Below the pieces are notes generated by a model. It made no database searches, was not told the DNA's origin, and saw only the letters and a program-made list of their open reading frames with translations. Positions 1 through 8,069 of a stretch of 64,000 nt of DNA are shown in pieces; the first letter of the stretch is position 1, and each line of letters opens with the position of its first letter. Source of the DNA: Corynebacterium minutissimum. Its GTDB lineage: Bacteria; Actinomycetota; Actinomycetes; Mycobacteriales; Mycobacteriaceae. The DNA is taken from the NCBI RefSeq assembly GCF_016889765.1, contig NZ_CP069533.1, forward strand, positions 1,860,001 through 1,924,000, read 5' to 3'. The translations under genes were made by a program, and so were the position numbers.

Positions 1-2
1 AG

Positions 3-527
3 GCACACATCTCGCTGACTGACTGCCGCATCCCCGCCGCCAACCAGCTTCCAGGCTGCCGCAGCTTCAAGGATGTCTCCCGCGTCCTGACCTCCACCCG
101 TATCGGCGTGTCCTGGATGGCGCTCGGCTCTGCGGTGGCTTGCTACGAGATTGCCCGCTCCTATGTGCTCGAACGCGTTCAATTCGGCCGTGAACTGGCC
201 AAAGCCCAAATCATCCAGCAGCGCCTTGCCAACATGGTCTTGGATCTCAGCCAAATGATGCTCACCTGCCGCGAGGTCTCCCAGCGCGAGGAAGCTGGCA
301 CCTTGGCCCCGGAGCAAGCCTCGGCGGCCAAACTCCACAACACGCGTGCCGCGCGGCGCATCGCCGCTGACGCCCGCGACATGCTCGGTGGAGTCGGCAT
401 CCTGCTGGAAAACGATATCGCTCGCCACTTCGCGGACATTGAGGCCATGCACACCTACGAGGGCACCGACACTGTGCAGTCCCTCATCATGGGCAAGAAG
501 ATTACGGGCTTCTCGGCCTATAAGTAA
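3..527 (+). CDS. Acyl-CoA dehydrogenase, glutaryl-CoA dehydrogenase-like (3' part)
   Basis: The reading frame is open from the first bases, so the gene begins outside the window and only about 174 C-terminal residues are present. They form the all-alpha C-terminal domain of the acyl-CoA dehydrogenase fold. Visible hallmarks are the RVQFGRELAKAQIIQQRLA segment and the late HTYEGTDTVQSLIMGKKITG segment, which contains the catalytic-glutamate YEGT motif typical of the glutaryl-CoA dehydrogenase branch. The family oxidises acyl-CoA using FAD and passes electrons to ETF. The exact substrate cannot be decided without the N-terminus. GGTCC repeats and an IS remnant follow directly. Confidence 0.85.
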   Translation, partial: AHISLTDCRIPAANQLPGCRSFKDVSRVLTSTRIGVSWMALGSAVACYEIARSYVLERVQFGRELAKAQIIQQRLANMVLDLSQMMLTCREVSQREEAGTLAPEQASAAKLHNTRAARRIAADARDMLGGVGILLENDIARHFADIEAMHTYEGTDTVQSLIMGKKITGFSAYK

Positions 528-562
528 CCAGCCGGCCGGGGATGTGGAAAGGCTCGCTTGGT

Positions 563-604
563 GGTCCTTCTAGTTTGGTCCTCTTACTTTGGTCCCTTTG
601 CCCT
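563..604. repeat. GGTCC repeat cluster, partial copy of an intergenic repeat family
   Basis: Three GGTCC cores lie exactly 14 bases apart (563, 577, 591), each preceded by TTT or similar; the last reads TTTGGTCCCTTTG. The same spacing and core recur at 11113-11221 and 22317-22422, where complementary AAAGGGACC arms are also present. This copy lacks the second arm and stops close to the IS3 remnant, so it may be truncated. Confidence 0.6.
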
Positions 605-660
605 CGATCGGCGCCTGCCTTTGAGTTGTGAACATCCCCCTGTTTGACGTGGTTGTTACT

Positions 661-1263
661 TTACGCGCTCGATGTCTCGGGCGCTAGGGGTTTGCCGTTG
701 TTGATTTCTACCGTTTTAGGTGGTGGCTTGTAGACGGATTTCCGGGGTCTGGGTCTGCGGTGCGGGTGCGTCGCGTAGTAGACGGTTTCCTTTGCTCGGC
801 GATGTTCAAGGATGTCACGCCACGTGCCTGAATACACTTCACTAGGTGTGTATCCATTCAGCCCGCTGTGGCGGTCACGGTTATTGTATTCGTCGATAAT
901 CCTGCCGATGACTTTCTGCGCATGCTGGATATCATCATAGGTTTCTAACGCATAGCGGTGATGCTTGATTGTGCGATGTGATGACTCTTCAAATGGGTTG
1001 TCATTCGAAACATTCGGCCGAATTAATGACAGCTGCACGCCGTGTTCATCCAGCATGTCCTTCATCATGTGTGAGGTCATGACTTTGCCGTTGTCGGTGT
1101 GTACGACTTCAACGCTGTGACCGTTGAGCTCCTGGTCAGCAATGACTTGTTCAATCAGGCGTGTAGCGATGGTCTTTTCCTGTCGGTGTTGGACAGTCCA
1201 TCCCACAACCTTGCGCGAGTACAAATCCAACGCTGTGTAAAGATGAAAGCCTTTAGCTGGCAT
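661..1263 (-). pseudogene. IS3-family transposase OrfB, N-terminally truncated
   Basis: This 200-residue frame is the integrase catalytic core of an IS3-family OrfB. All three acidic positions are visible: Asp in TALDLYSRKVVGW, Asp in VVHTDNGK and Glu in NPFEESSHRTIKHH. The N-terminal helix-turn-helix region expected in a full OrfB of 270-300 residues is missing, and no OrfA is found. The upstream end of the frame lies 15 bases from the terminal repeat of the IS6-family element at 1279, so that element (or a deletion next to it) probably removed the 5' part. It is unlikely to be active. Confidence 0.85.
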
Positions 1264-1278
1264 GTACTATATATGATA

Positions 1279-2121
1279 GGTGCTGTTGCAAAGTTGGGCG
1301 GAGAGCCGAGACGACCCAGTTTCTCATTTCCTGATGGCCGCTGCGTGCTGGCGTTCTCAGGCCGTCTCGAAGACCCGGTTGACGATCACCGCGTCCGGAT
1401 TGGGGTGCCCATAAGCAAACATCGTGCCCTGACCTTTCCGTAATGAATGCATCGCTTCCATCCCTTTCAACGTCCGGTAGGCGGAAATTCGGTTTTTGAA
1501 CGCCCCCTTCGGTCCCAGGATTCTTTTAAGTCGGCCATGATCTCCCTCGAGAACGTTGTTCAGGTATTTCACCTGCCGGTGCTCCACCGTCTGAGGGCAG
1601 ATTCCCTCCGCCTTCAGCTCGGATATTGCCTTGGCCAGAGCTGGTGCCTTGTCGGTGTTGATGACCCGCGGGGACCCGGCTGTCGTATTCGATCGTAGCG
1701 TCTTGGCCAGGAAACGCTTGGCCGCAGCCACATTCCGTTTTGGTGAGAGGTAGAAGTCTAAGGTCTGCCCACCGGCGGTAATAGCCCGGTAGAGATAGCA
1801 CCACGTGCCGCCGACCCGGATATAGGTCTCATCCACCCGCCAGGACCGGGCCTGCCAGTCGGGTACCTGCCGGTACCAGCGAGTGTGCTTATCCAGCTCA
1901 GGGGCGTATTTCTGCACCCAGCGGTAGATCGTGGTGTGATCGACTGGCACACCCCGCTCGGTCATCATTTCTTCGAGGTCGCGGTAGCTCACGCCGTAGC
2001 GGCAGTACCACCGCACTGCCCACAGGATGATGTCACGGGGGAAATGCCGACCGGAGAAGATGCCCATGGCTCTGATTATTTCACGTCGGTCTTTCTACTG
2101 CCCCAACTTTGCAACAGCACC
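1279..2121 (-). mobile_element. IS6-family insertion sequence (IS1628-like), intact
   Basis: The element is 843 bp long with perfect 20-bp terminal inverted repeats: GGTGCTGTTGCAAAGTTGGG at 1279-1298 and its complement at 2102-2121. GGxxCTGTTGCAAA is the known IS6-family end. One transposase gene fills it. The 8-bp flanks (atatgata on the left, acttcgag on the right) do not match, so there is no target duplication. This is expected when an IS6 element has formed cointegrates or deletions by replicative transposition. It sits directly upstream of the cmtR-cadD cassette and truncates an IS3 element. The IS1628 label is from memory. Confidence 0.9.
1357..2067 (-). CDS. IS6-family DDE transposase
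   Basis: The protein has 236 residues, the usual length for IS6/IS26-type transposases. It opens with a short Zn/helix-turn-helix segment (FPRDIILWAVRWYCRYGVSY, then YRDLEEMMTERG) and continues with a DDE core. The core includes WRVDETYIRVGG (first Asp), VINTDKAPAL (second Asp) and NNVLEGDHGRLKR (Glu). No stop or frameshift interrupts it. It lies wholly inside the inverted repeats at 1279 and 2121 and probably catalyses replicative cointegrate formation. Confidence 0.93.
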   Translation of the reverse strand: MGIFSGRHFPRDIILWAVRWYCRYGVSYRDLEEMMTERGVPVDHTTIYRWVQKYAPELDKHTRWYRQVPDWQARSWRVDETYIRVGGTWCYLYRAITAGGQTLDFYLSPKRNVAAAKRFLAKTLRSNTTAGSPRVINTDKAPALAKAISELKAEGICPQTVEHRQVKYLNNVLEGDHGRLKRILGPKGAFKNRISAYRTLKGMEAMHSLRKGQGTMFAYGHPNPDAVIVNRVFETA

Positions 2122-2288
2122 ACTTCGAGCCAATTCGGTTGCCTTCGGCGCGGCACAAATCGCACATGGGCCGATCATCAGAAACGAGCGTGGTTCAGCT
2201 GTTTTCGCAACTTTGCCGGAATCTGCGCCATCTCTGCTACTTTCACTGTCTCTTCAGCAGCGCACACAGCTGCACCGCTACCCGGAAC

Positions 2289-2322
2289 TTGACTAGTTCA
2301 GCGATCGCTGTATAGTTCAGCG
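2289..2322 (+). promoter_or_regulatory. cmtR-cadD promoter/operator, probably leaderless transcript
   Basis: TTGACT (2289-2294) and TATAGT (2311-2316) are separated by 16 bp. The ATG of cmtR begins 8 bases after the -10 box and has no Shine-Dalgarno sequence, so the transcript is probably leaderless. The 12-bp perfect palindrome CAGCGATCGCTG (2299-2310) fills the spacer, and TAGTTCAGCG occurs twice (2294 and 2313). These are plausible binding sites for the ArsR-type repressor encoded next. Confidence 0.6.
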
Positions 2323-2323
2323 C

Positions 2324-2683
2324 ATGCTGACTATTGCTTCGCGTCTCGACGTGATGAACCGCCTGGGTCGTGCACTGGCCGACCCCACTCGATCCCGGAT
2401 CATCTTGACTCTGCTCGACCATCCCGCCTACCCGGCGGAACTGTCCCGAGATCTGGACCTGACACGCCCGAACGTGTCCAACCACCTGACATGCTTGCGC
2501 GATTGTGGGATTGTCGTCTCCGAGCCCGAGGGGCGTCGGACGCGATACGAGATCGCCGATCCGCACCTGGCACAGGCACTGACAGCACTGGTCGATGCCA
2601 CCTTGGCAGTAGACGAAGACGCCCCGTGCATCGATCCCGTCTGCACGCTTCCCGGGTGCTACGCAGCTGGGGAGGACGCATGA
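2324..2683 (+). CDS. cmtR: CmtR-type Cd(II)/Pb(II)-sensing ArsR-family repressor
   Basis: This 119-residue winged-helix protein belongs to the ArsR/SmtB family. The recognition region TRPNVSNHLTCLRDCGIVV carries Cys57 and Cys61, and the C-terminal tail carries Cys102. These are the three positions known to bind Cd(II)/Pb(II) in Mycobacterium tuberculosis CmtR, and the whole N-terminal half aligns closely with it from memory. It should repress its own promoter until metal binds. The stop overlaps the start of the transporter gene by ATGA, giving a two-gene operon. The IS6 element lies just upstream, suggesting the module arrived with mobile DNA. Confidence 0.9.
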   Translation: MLTIASRLDVMNRLGRALADPTRSRIILTLLDHPAYPAELSRDLDLTRPNVSNHLTCLRDCGIVVSEPEGRRTRYEIADPHLAQALTALVDATLAVDEDAPCIDPVCTLPGCYAAGEDA

Positions 2684-3279
2684 TTCTCACCTCGGTCTTG
2701 CAGGCGATAGGCCTGTTCGCAGCTACCAACATCGACGACATCATCGTGCTCTCCCTCTTCTTCGCGCGAGGGGCAGGCCAGCGCGGCACCACCGCCCGCA
2801 TTCTGGCCGGCCAGTACCTCGGATTCGCCGGCATCCTCGGTGCCGCGGTTCTGGTGACCATGGGCGCCGGAGCATTCCTGCCCTCGACAGCCATCCCGTA
2901 CTTCGGTCTCATCCCACTGGGCCTCGGCCTCTGGGCCGCATGGGAGGCCTGGCGCGGAGACGGTGACGACGATGACGAGGCCAAGGTTGCCGGCAAGAAG
3001 GTCGGCGTTTGGACAGTCGCAGGCGTCACCTTTGCCAACGGTGGCGACAACATCGGTGTCTACACCCCTGTATTCCTCAGCGTGGAGCCTCTCGCAGTAG
3101 TCGCCTACTGCGTTATCTTCCTCGCGCTCGTTGCGGTCCTGGTGGCCCTGGCAAAGTTCGTCGCAACCCGCCCCCCGATCGCGGAAGTGCTCGAACGCTG
3201 GGAGGGCATCCTCTTTCCCATCGTTCTCATCGGCCTCGGTATCGTGATCCTCGTCAGTGGCGGAGCCTTCGGGCTCTGA
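2680..3279 (+). CDS. cadD: CadD-family cadmium resistance transporter
   Basis: The start chosen is the ATG overlapping the cmtR stop (ATGA), giving 199 residues, normal for CadD. Longer in-frame upstream sequence is only the shifted cmtR frame. The protein is an integral membrane protein with about five or six hydrophobic segments. It contains the family hallmark ATNIDDIIVLSLFF near the N-terminus and FANGGDNIGVYTPVF in the middle, both with conserved acidic and Asn residues in the membrane. CadD proteins confer Cd(II) tolerance. Translational coupling to cmtR supports metal-induced expression. Confidence 0.88.
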   Translation: MILTSVLQAIGLFAATNIDDIIVLSLFFARGAGQRGTTARILAGQYLGFAGILGAAVLVTMGAGAFLPSTAIPYFGLIPLGLGLWAAWEAWRGDGDDDDEAKVAGKKVGVWTVAGVTFANGGDNIGVYTPVFLSVEPLAVVAYCVIFLALVAVLVALAKFVATRPPIAEVLERWEGILFPIVLIGLGIVILVSGGAFGL

Positions 3280-3308
3280 CGGAGCAGCAGTGTTCCAAAC
3301 GGCCCCGA

Positions 3309-3353
3309 CCGGGCGTTATCGGTGGCTCCTATAACGCCCGGAAGGTCTTTTTG
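3309..3353 (+). terminator. Rho-independent terminator after cadD
   Basis: CCGGGCGTTAT (3309-3319) and ATAACGCCCGG (3331-3341) form a perfect 11-bp stem with an 11-base loop. AAGGTCTTTTT follows. It lies 30 bases after the cadD stop. Confidence 0.8.
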
Positions 3354-3380
3354 AAGCGCTGTCGGGGCGTGTGAATCTAA

Positions 3381-3866
3381 TCACACAGAGTTTACAGAAT
3401 CCCAGCAATTAAACTTTCGGCTACCCAATTTCACCCGCGGACGCAATGAGACTAGCACCGACGCTTTCCCCAACGCGCCACCGCTTGCGGCGTAGCCCGA
3501 CCAAGGCCACCGGCTGGTTCTCAAACGAGGACGAAGCCCGTGGCCTAGAGCTCGTGGTCGAGAGCCGAAATTCGGCCTAAAACCGCGTTTAGCCAAAGAA
3601 AAATGACCCCTAGAATCCGCCCCTTCCAGCCTTTCTTTGAGGCTGGTGGCTAAGTCTAGAAGTTCGTCGGGATTATCTGCGGGTCGTTGTTGAGACAGAT
3701 TTCCCTGTCCCGCGCGCACAAACTTAGCGAGCATGCCGGCGTCGCGGTCCAGTGGGGAAGTGGCAGGCAACTCCGCTTGTATTACCTGTAGGTGCTTGGC
3801 GGCACTGTTGGCTGCGTCTAGTGCGTACTCGTAGTCTCCAGTATCCCCGTGCGCTCCAATAAACAA
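3381..3866 (-). other. Degenerate or doubtful coding remnant
   Basis: The stretch 3354-4033 has no convincing intact gene. One minus-strand frame reads plausibly for about 95 residues, with helical patterns such as ALDAANSAAKHLQVIQAEL and ELLDLATSLKERLEGA. It then becomes arginine/proline-rich noise and lacks a clear start and ribosome-binding site; the only candidate start is TTG. It may be the decayed end of a chromosomal gene broken when the resistance cassette entered. No function is assigned. Confidence 0.25.
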
Positions 3867-4033
3867 GGCGCACAGGTGCGTGTCCTAGGCTTTTGGTTAG
3901 TGAGCTGACACACAGAAAAAACAAGAAATTAGTCGTCGGTTTTGCAGATGTGAAGCACTCCCCTAAGTCACAAACTCTGGTGTAGTTTTACTGCTTCTAC
4001 AAAAAGGGTAAGTGCGCTTTTAGATTGTTTGAA

Positions 4034-4744
4034 TTACTGGAGTTTGAACTCTACGAGGTCGACTTCGTCATCGGCAGCTAATCCGGGATAGTGAGTATCT
4101 AGCGCTTCCTGAAGCTCGGTGAGAGAACCAAAACCGTCATTTCTAGCTTGCTTTTCCGACAATTCACTTCGCTGGGTCGAGACAACGGACGTGACCTGTG
4201 CAGGAATGGTGACGACCTCTCCGGATTCTTTCTCGAAGACAATTTGGGCACTTCCTTCATGGAAAGGATCATCTACCCGGATGGTTTGTTGCTTTTCTCC
4301 GCTACGAATTGATTCCTCGTAGCCTTCCCACATGTAGATGCGCTGCTCTTGTTCCATATCTCGCCAGTTGAATGCGAAAGGCAAGAGTTCTTCTACGGTA
4401 AGTGCTTCAAGTCCATTGCTTCCGCGCACGATGCACCGAATGGACGGATCAACATCAAAAAGCACCTGGCGGCATTTACCGCAGGGAGGAATAACTTGAC
4501 CAGTAGGTCCGTATACGGCGACTACTGCTTGGATTGGGTCCTCTGGATAACTAGCAGCATGGTTAGCTAAAGCCGAGACTTCCCCGCAAGGACCACCGAG
4601 GAAGTGGTGCGCGTTCAAACCGAGTACGTGTTTGCCTGATTTGGTGAGGAGTGCTGCGGCTACAGTGTGGTCTTCTCCGTCTTGAAAACGCTGTGCATGG
4701 GTGGTTGCTTTGGCTAGTAAATTTCGAAGTTCGTTGGTAATCAC
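4034..4744 (-). CDS. Cytidine/blasticidin-S-type deaminase fused to an ASCH domain
   Basis: The 236-residue protein has two parts. Residues 1-130 are a zinc-dependent cytidine deaminase-like domain. GGPCGEVSALA (Cys53, Glu55) supplies a ligand and proton shuttle, and PPCGKCRQVLFDV (Cys88, Cys91) supplies the other two zinc ligands. The spacing and the NAHHFLGGPC lead-in recall blasticidin-S deaminase. Residues 135-236 look like an ASCH domain: SGEKQQTIRVDDP places Lys151 and Thr154 where YqfB-type N4-acetylcytidine amidohydrolases have catalytic Lys and Thr. The ATG at 4744 is the first possible start. A role in salvage or detoxification of modified cytidines is inference. Confidence 0.8.
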   Translation of the reverse strand: MITNELRNLLAKATTHAQRFQDGEDHTVAAALLTKSGKHVLGLNAHHFLGGPCGEVSALANHAASYPEDPIQAVVAVYGPTGQVIPPCGKCRQVLFDVDPSIRCIVRGSNGLEALTVEELLPFAFNWRDMEQEQRIYMWEGYEESIRSGEKQQTIRVDDPFHEGSAQIVFEKESGEVVTIPAQVTSVVSTQRSELSEKQARNDGFGSLTELQEALDTHYPGLAADDEVDLVEFKLQ

Positions 4745-4997
4745 TCTTTAAGGGTAATAAATGCTAACGCGCTTTATCTATGCGAAGACAGAGATCGGGA
4801 ACACCCCCCCCGGATCATTTTCAGACAGGGACGAAAATAAGCCATACCGAAGCCAGCGACTAGTTCCACTGCCACAAGGCAGAAGGAACGCAGATAAACA
4901 TAGCCTGCCCCAGCATGGGGCTAGGAGTACGAATCCTGGGCTCCTTCAAGCGGAACTGCCAACAACGTAATGGGATTAGGCTGGGATCTGGCGCGGG
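4745..4997. other. Intergenic stretch, deaminase upstream region and merA downstream region
   Basis: No gene is supported here. It holds the presumed promoter of the minus-strand deaminase gene (running left from 4744) and the 3' flank of merA. A six-bp hairpin around 4922-4940 (CTAGGA/TCCTGG) is visible but lacks a U-run. Confidence 0.5.
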
Positions 4998-6440
4998 TCA
5001 GGAGGCGCAGCAGGAGAGTTTGGAGACGTCGGTGGTGAAGGACTGTGCGGCGATTTTGATCCCTTCGGCCATGGTCAGGTATGGGCACCAGAGGTTCGCG
5101 ACCTGGTCAACGGTCATGCCGGCCTCGAGGATGTAGACTCCGGCGGCGGCCAGGTCACCGGCCTCCTTGCCGACGGCGGTGATCCCCACAATCCGTCCGG
5201 TGTCGGCGTCGGCGACGATTTTGATGAAGCCGCGGGTGTCCCGGTTCACCAGTGCCCGGGGAACGTATTCCAGGGGCAGGACCCGGCATTCACACCGGAT
5301 GCCCGCCTCGTTGGCTTCCTTGTCGGTCATGCCGACCGCGGCCAGTGACGGGCTGGTGAACGTCACGCGGGGCAGGTGCCGGTAGTCGACCTCGCGCCCG
5401 GCGTTGTTGAAGGCGTTCTCCACCATCAGGGTTCCGTGGGCGGACGCGACGTAGACGAATTCTCGGTGCCCGGTCACATCCCCTGCGGCCCAGATCCTGG
5501 GGTTGGAGCTGGCGAGTGTGCTCTCGACCAGGATCTGGCCGGTGTCGCCGGTCTTGACGCCGACGGCGTCCAGGTTCAGTCCGTCGGTGACGGCGCGTCG
5601 GCCGGTGGCTACCAGCAGCTTTGCGGCGCGGAATTCCTCCTGGCCCCCGGCGACCGTGGCGGTGACAAGGACCTCTGCGCCGGCGGGATCTGTGCGGACC
5701 GAAGTTACGGCTGCGCGGCGGACCACGCGGATGCCCTCGTCGGCGAAGACGCCCATCAGCGCACGGGAGGCTTCCGGTTCCTCGTGCGAGGCAAGCCTGG
5801 AGCGGACCAGCAAGGTCACTTTGGATCCGAGGCGGGCAAAAAGCTGCGCCTGCTCCAGGGCCACGTACCCGCCGCCGAAGACGATCAGGGACTCGGGCAC
5901 CTCGTTCAGTTCCATGGCGGTGGTCGAGGTCAGGTAGTTGACTTCATCCAGTCCCGGCACCGGGGGTGCCCACGGGGTCGAACCGGTCGCGACCAGATAA
6001 TGGGCGGCGGTCAGGGAGTCGCGGGTGCCGTCGGGTCCGGTGATTTCCAGGACCGGTTCCTCCGGGGTGCCGGCGAACACCGCGGTGCCCTGGCGCAGGT
6101 CCCATCCGTAGTCGGCGGCCAGATCCACGTATTTATCCGAGCGCATTCCCTCGACCAGGGAGCGTTTCCCGTCTATCAGTACACCCATGTCCACCGGGGC
6201 GGCGGAAGTGCTGATCCCGGGGAACCTTCCGGTCGCATCCACAGCGACATGCCGGGCTTCGGCGGCGGCCAGCAGGGCTTTGGAGGGAACGCACCCGGTG
6301 TTCACACAGGTCCCGCCCACCGTGGAGCGTTCGATCATCACGACCCGATTGCCCAGCTTGGTGGCCCGGATGGCGGCGGCGAAGGCGCCGCCTCCGGAAC
6401 CGATCACGGCTAAATCAAAATCTGGTGCTGCCTCAGGCAT
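4998..6440 (-). CDS. merA: Mercuric reductase MerA (no NmerA domain)
   Basis: The ATG at 6440 is chosen because AGGAGG lies 5 bases upstream; this gives 480 residues. The protein is a flavin disulfide reductase. Its parts are an FAD-binding GSGGGAFAA loop (14-22), the redox pair in GGTCVNTGCVPSK (Cys45, Cys50), an NAD(P)H-binding FGGGYVALE segment, an AAGDVTG motif, a dimerisation domain, and a C-terminal vicinal pair in KLSCCAS (Cys477, Cys478). That last pair distinguishes MerA from lipoamide dehydrogenase and delivers Hg(II) to the active site. The N-terminal metal-binding domain of many MerA proteins is absent. It has its own MerR-type dyad upstream. Confidence 0.92.
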   Translation of the reverse strand: MPEAAPDFDLAVIGSGGGAFAAAIRATKLGNRVVMIERSTVGGTCVNTGCVPSKALLAAAEARHVAVDATGRFPGISTSAAPVDMGVLIDGKRSLVEGMRSDKYVDLAADYGWDLRQGTAVFAGTPEEPVLEITGPDGTRDSLTAAHYLVATGSTPWAPPVPGLDEVNYLTSTTAMELNEVPESLIVFGGGYVALEQAQLFARLGSKVTLLVRSRLASHEEPEASRALMGVFADEGIRVVRRAAVTSVRTDPAGAEVLVTATVAGGQEEFRAAKLLVATGRRAVTDGLNLDAVGVKTGDTGQILVESTLASSNPRIWAAGDVTGHREFVYVASAHGTLMVENAFNNAGREVDYRHLPRVTFTSPSLAAVGMTDKEANEAGIRCECRVLPLEYVPRALVNRDTRGFIKIVADADTGRIVGITAVGKEAGDLAAAGVYILEAGMTVDQVANLWCPYLTMAEGIKIAAQSFTTDVSKLSCCAS

Positions 6441-6501
6441 TAGTCCTCCTTGGAGTCTCGAATGAACACCCCGGGGGCGTTCCTTTTTGCATGCTGTCCC
6501 C

Positions 6502-6533
6502 AGTCTGCACCTTCCCCTGCACGGGAAGGTCAA
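6502..6533 (-). promoter_or_regulatory. MerR-type operator/promoter in front of merA
   Basis: On the minus strand TTGACC (6533-6528) is followed by a 20-bp spacer and a weak -10, CAGACT. The spacer carries the dyad ACCTTCCC/GGGAAGGT (6509-6530). The same half-sites occur at the merT promoter at 8540-8561. Long 19-20 bp spacers with a central dyad are the known architecture of MerR-activated promoters. Confidence 0.7.
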
Positions 6534-6559
6534 GAACGGGAGCGAAGAGATCGGTGTTG

Positions 6560-7107
6560 CTACGGAAGTGTTGTGTCAAGAAATTCCTTCAGGGCATCGG
6601 CCTTCATGGGCCGGGAATCGGCCCGGCCCAGGATGTCACCGTCAGGTGCGATGACGACGGTACTGTCCAGGGATGTGACCGCGTACTTTTGGGTGAGTTC
6701 CCCGGTCCGGTCGACAACGAAGGGGTATCCGGGTGTGCCGGCCATTTCGCGGAACTGGTCCACTTGGGTTTTGTGGTCTCCGGCGTCACGTCCACGGCGA
6801 CGAAGTCTGCCTTATCGGCATATTCCTGTTCCAGTTCCTTCATCGCTTCTGCCTGCGGAACGCAGGTATAGCACCAGCTCGCCATGAAATACAGCACTGT
6901 CGGGCGGGTGGAAGGGACGGTGAGGGCCTTGCCGTCCACAGATGTGATCTCGATCCTGTCCACGTTGTTTGCGCCCGCTGGCCCGGCGGCGGGAGCGGTT
7001 TCGCTCCCGCGGTTCAACGCAGTGAGGGCCAGGACCAGGATGAGGGCCGCGGCCGCTACGACGGCAGTAATGGTGAAGATCCGCCGGTGGTTTCTGGTCG
7101 TTGTCAT
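6560..7107 (-). pseudogene. TlpA/thioredoxin-like membrane-anchored protein, frameshifted
   Basis: The ATG at 7107 overlaps the ccdA stop (ATGA) and is preceded by a GGAAA site. The N-terminus has a membrane anchor (about residues 11-32), then a thioredoxin-fold segment with ASWCYTCVPQ (Cys79, Cys82). After VAVDVTPETTK the frame shifts; the rest (VDQFREMAGTPGYPFVVD to the end) continues in the -1 frame to 6560. One missing A in the AAAA run near 6768-6771 explains it. Intact, the product would be about 180 residues. It may be a true mutation or a sequencing error. With CcdA it would form an extracytoplasmic thiol-reducing pair, plausibly serving mercury handling. Confidence 0.75.
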
Positions 7108-8069
7108 GGGTTTCCTTTCTGGTTGGTGCGCCCTGGCGCCGTGTCGGGAAGAAGACGTTCCGGGCCGCAGCACGCTTCGGTGCTGTCGCTGCTCTCAGCC
7201 CCATCCGTGATTGCGCTGTTGTCCTGTGCCTTGCTTTTACTGCGGCGCCGCAGGGCTAGGGCCGCGGCGGCGAGGACGGCGGCCACCGCGGTGAGGGTGA
7301 TGATGGGCCAGTTGCCCGAGATGAAACCGGACAGCGCCACGCTGGCTTCGGTGACCGTCCCGCCCATGATCTCCCCGGCCTGCCCGCCGGACAGGGCCGG
7401 AACCCAGTAGAGCAACAGGTAGATCCCTGCGAGGATAAGCGCGGCTCCGCCGAGACGATTAACAAACGGCAGGATCCTTCGGACGTGGCGTGCCAGGACG
7501 TCCCGCGCTACCGCTGCACCGAGGGACAGAAGGACCAGCACCACCGAGGAGCCCAAGGCGTAGGCGGCGAAGACCGCCAGCAGCCCGGCCAGGCTCCCGG
7601 TGGACACAGCCTGGGCGACAACAGCCAGCAGCAGGGCCAGGCTGCAAGAGAGCGCAGCCACCGCATAGGCCACCCCGTAGCCAAAGACCGCCCTGAGGCC
7701 CGAACTGGTCCCGTCCGTCTTCAGAATCCGGGGCAGGTTCAACCTCGCCCCGGGCAGCTGCCATCCGAACACCATGCCAAGGCCGGCAACCACAATAACC
7801 GCTCCGATCAGCGCCGCCGCCCAGGGAAGCGCCGACGCCACCGACCGCAGGCCTACAGCGGCGAGCAGGCCGGCCGTAACAAAGACAGTGGCGAAACCGG
7901 CGCTGAGGGCAACCCCGGCCTGAAGACCTGCAAGCAACGGCCGCTTCCGTCCCGCACCGGGGCCTGAACCAATGAAATACGCCAGATAGGTTGGCAGCAT
8001 CGCAAACCCGCATGGATTCACCGTGGCAAGCATTCCGGTCAGAAAGGCCAGACCCAAAACACCCGTCAT
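7104..8069 (-). CDS. CcdA/DsbD-like thiol-electron transporter
   Basis: The protein has 321 residues with six or more membrane helices. The NPCGFAMLPTYLAYF segment (Cys20) is the classical first redox cysteine of CcdA, and ALSCSLALLLAV (Cys142) is the second. CcdA proteins pass electrons from cytoplasmic thioredoxin to extracytoplasmic thiol proteins. It overlaps merT upstream and the tlpA-like gene downstream by ATGA at both ends, so the three genes are one transcript. A mercury-related role follows from location only. The C-terminal 60 residues are a basic/Ser-rich tail after the last helix. Confidence 0.85.
   Translation of the reverse strand: MTGVLGLAFLTGMLATVNPCGFAMLPTYLAYFIGSGPGAGRKRPLLAGLQAGVALSAGFATVFVTAGLLAAVGLRSVASALPWAAALIGAVIVVAGLGMVFGWQLPGARLNLPRILKTDGTSSGLRAVFGYGVAYAVAALSCSLALLLAVVAQAVSTGSLAGLLAVFAAYALGSSVVLVLLSLGAAVARDVLARHVRRILPFVNRLGGAALILAGIYLLLYWVPALSGGQAGEIMGGTVTEASVALSGFISGNWPIITLTAVAAVLAAAALALRRRSKSKAQDNSAITDGAESSDSTEACCGPERLLPDTAPGRTNQKGNP

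Noticed and set aside
4905..4960. tRNA-like 3' half (GTACGAATCC)
   Set aside because: The T-stem does not pair in the required register, and no acceptor or anticodon arm is found.
5376..6413. A 345-codon plus-strand open frame opposite merA
   Set aside because: It is the antisense shadow of merA: Gly/Asp-rich composition, no ribosome site and no family features, while merA has complete motifs.
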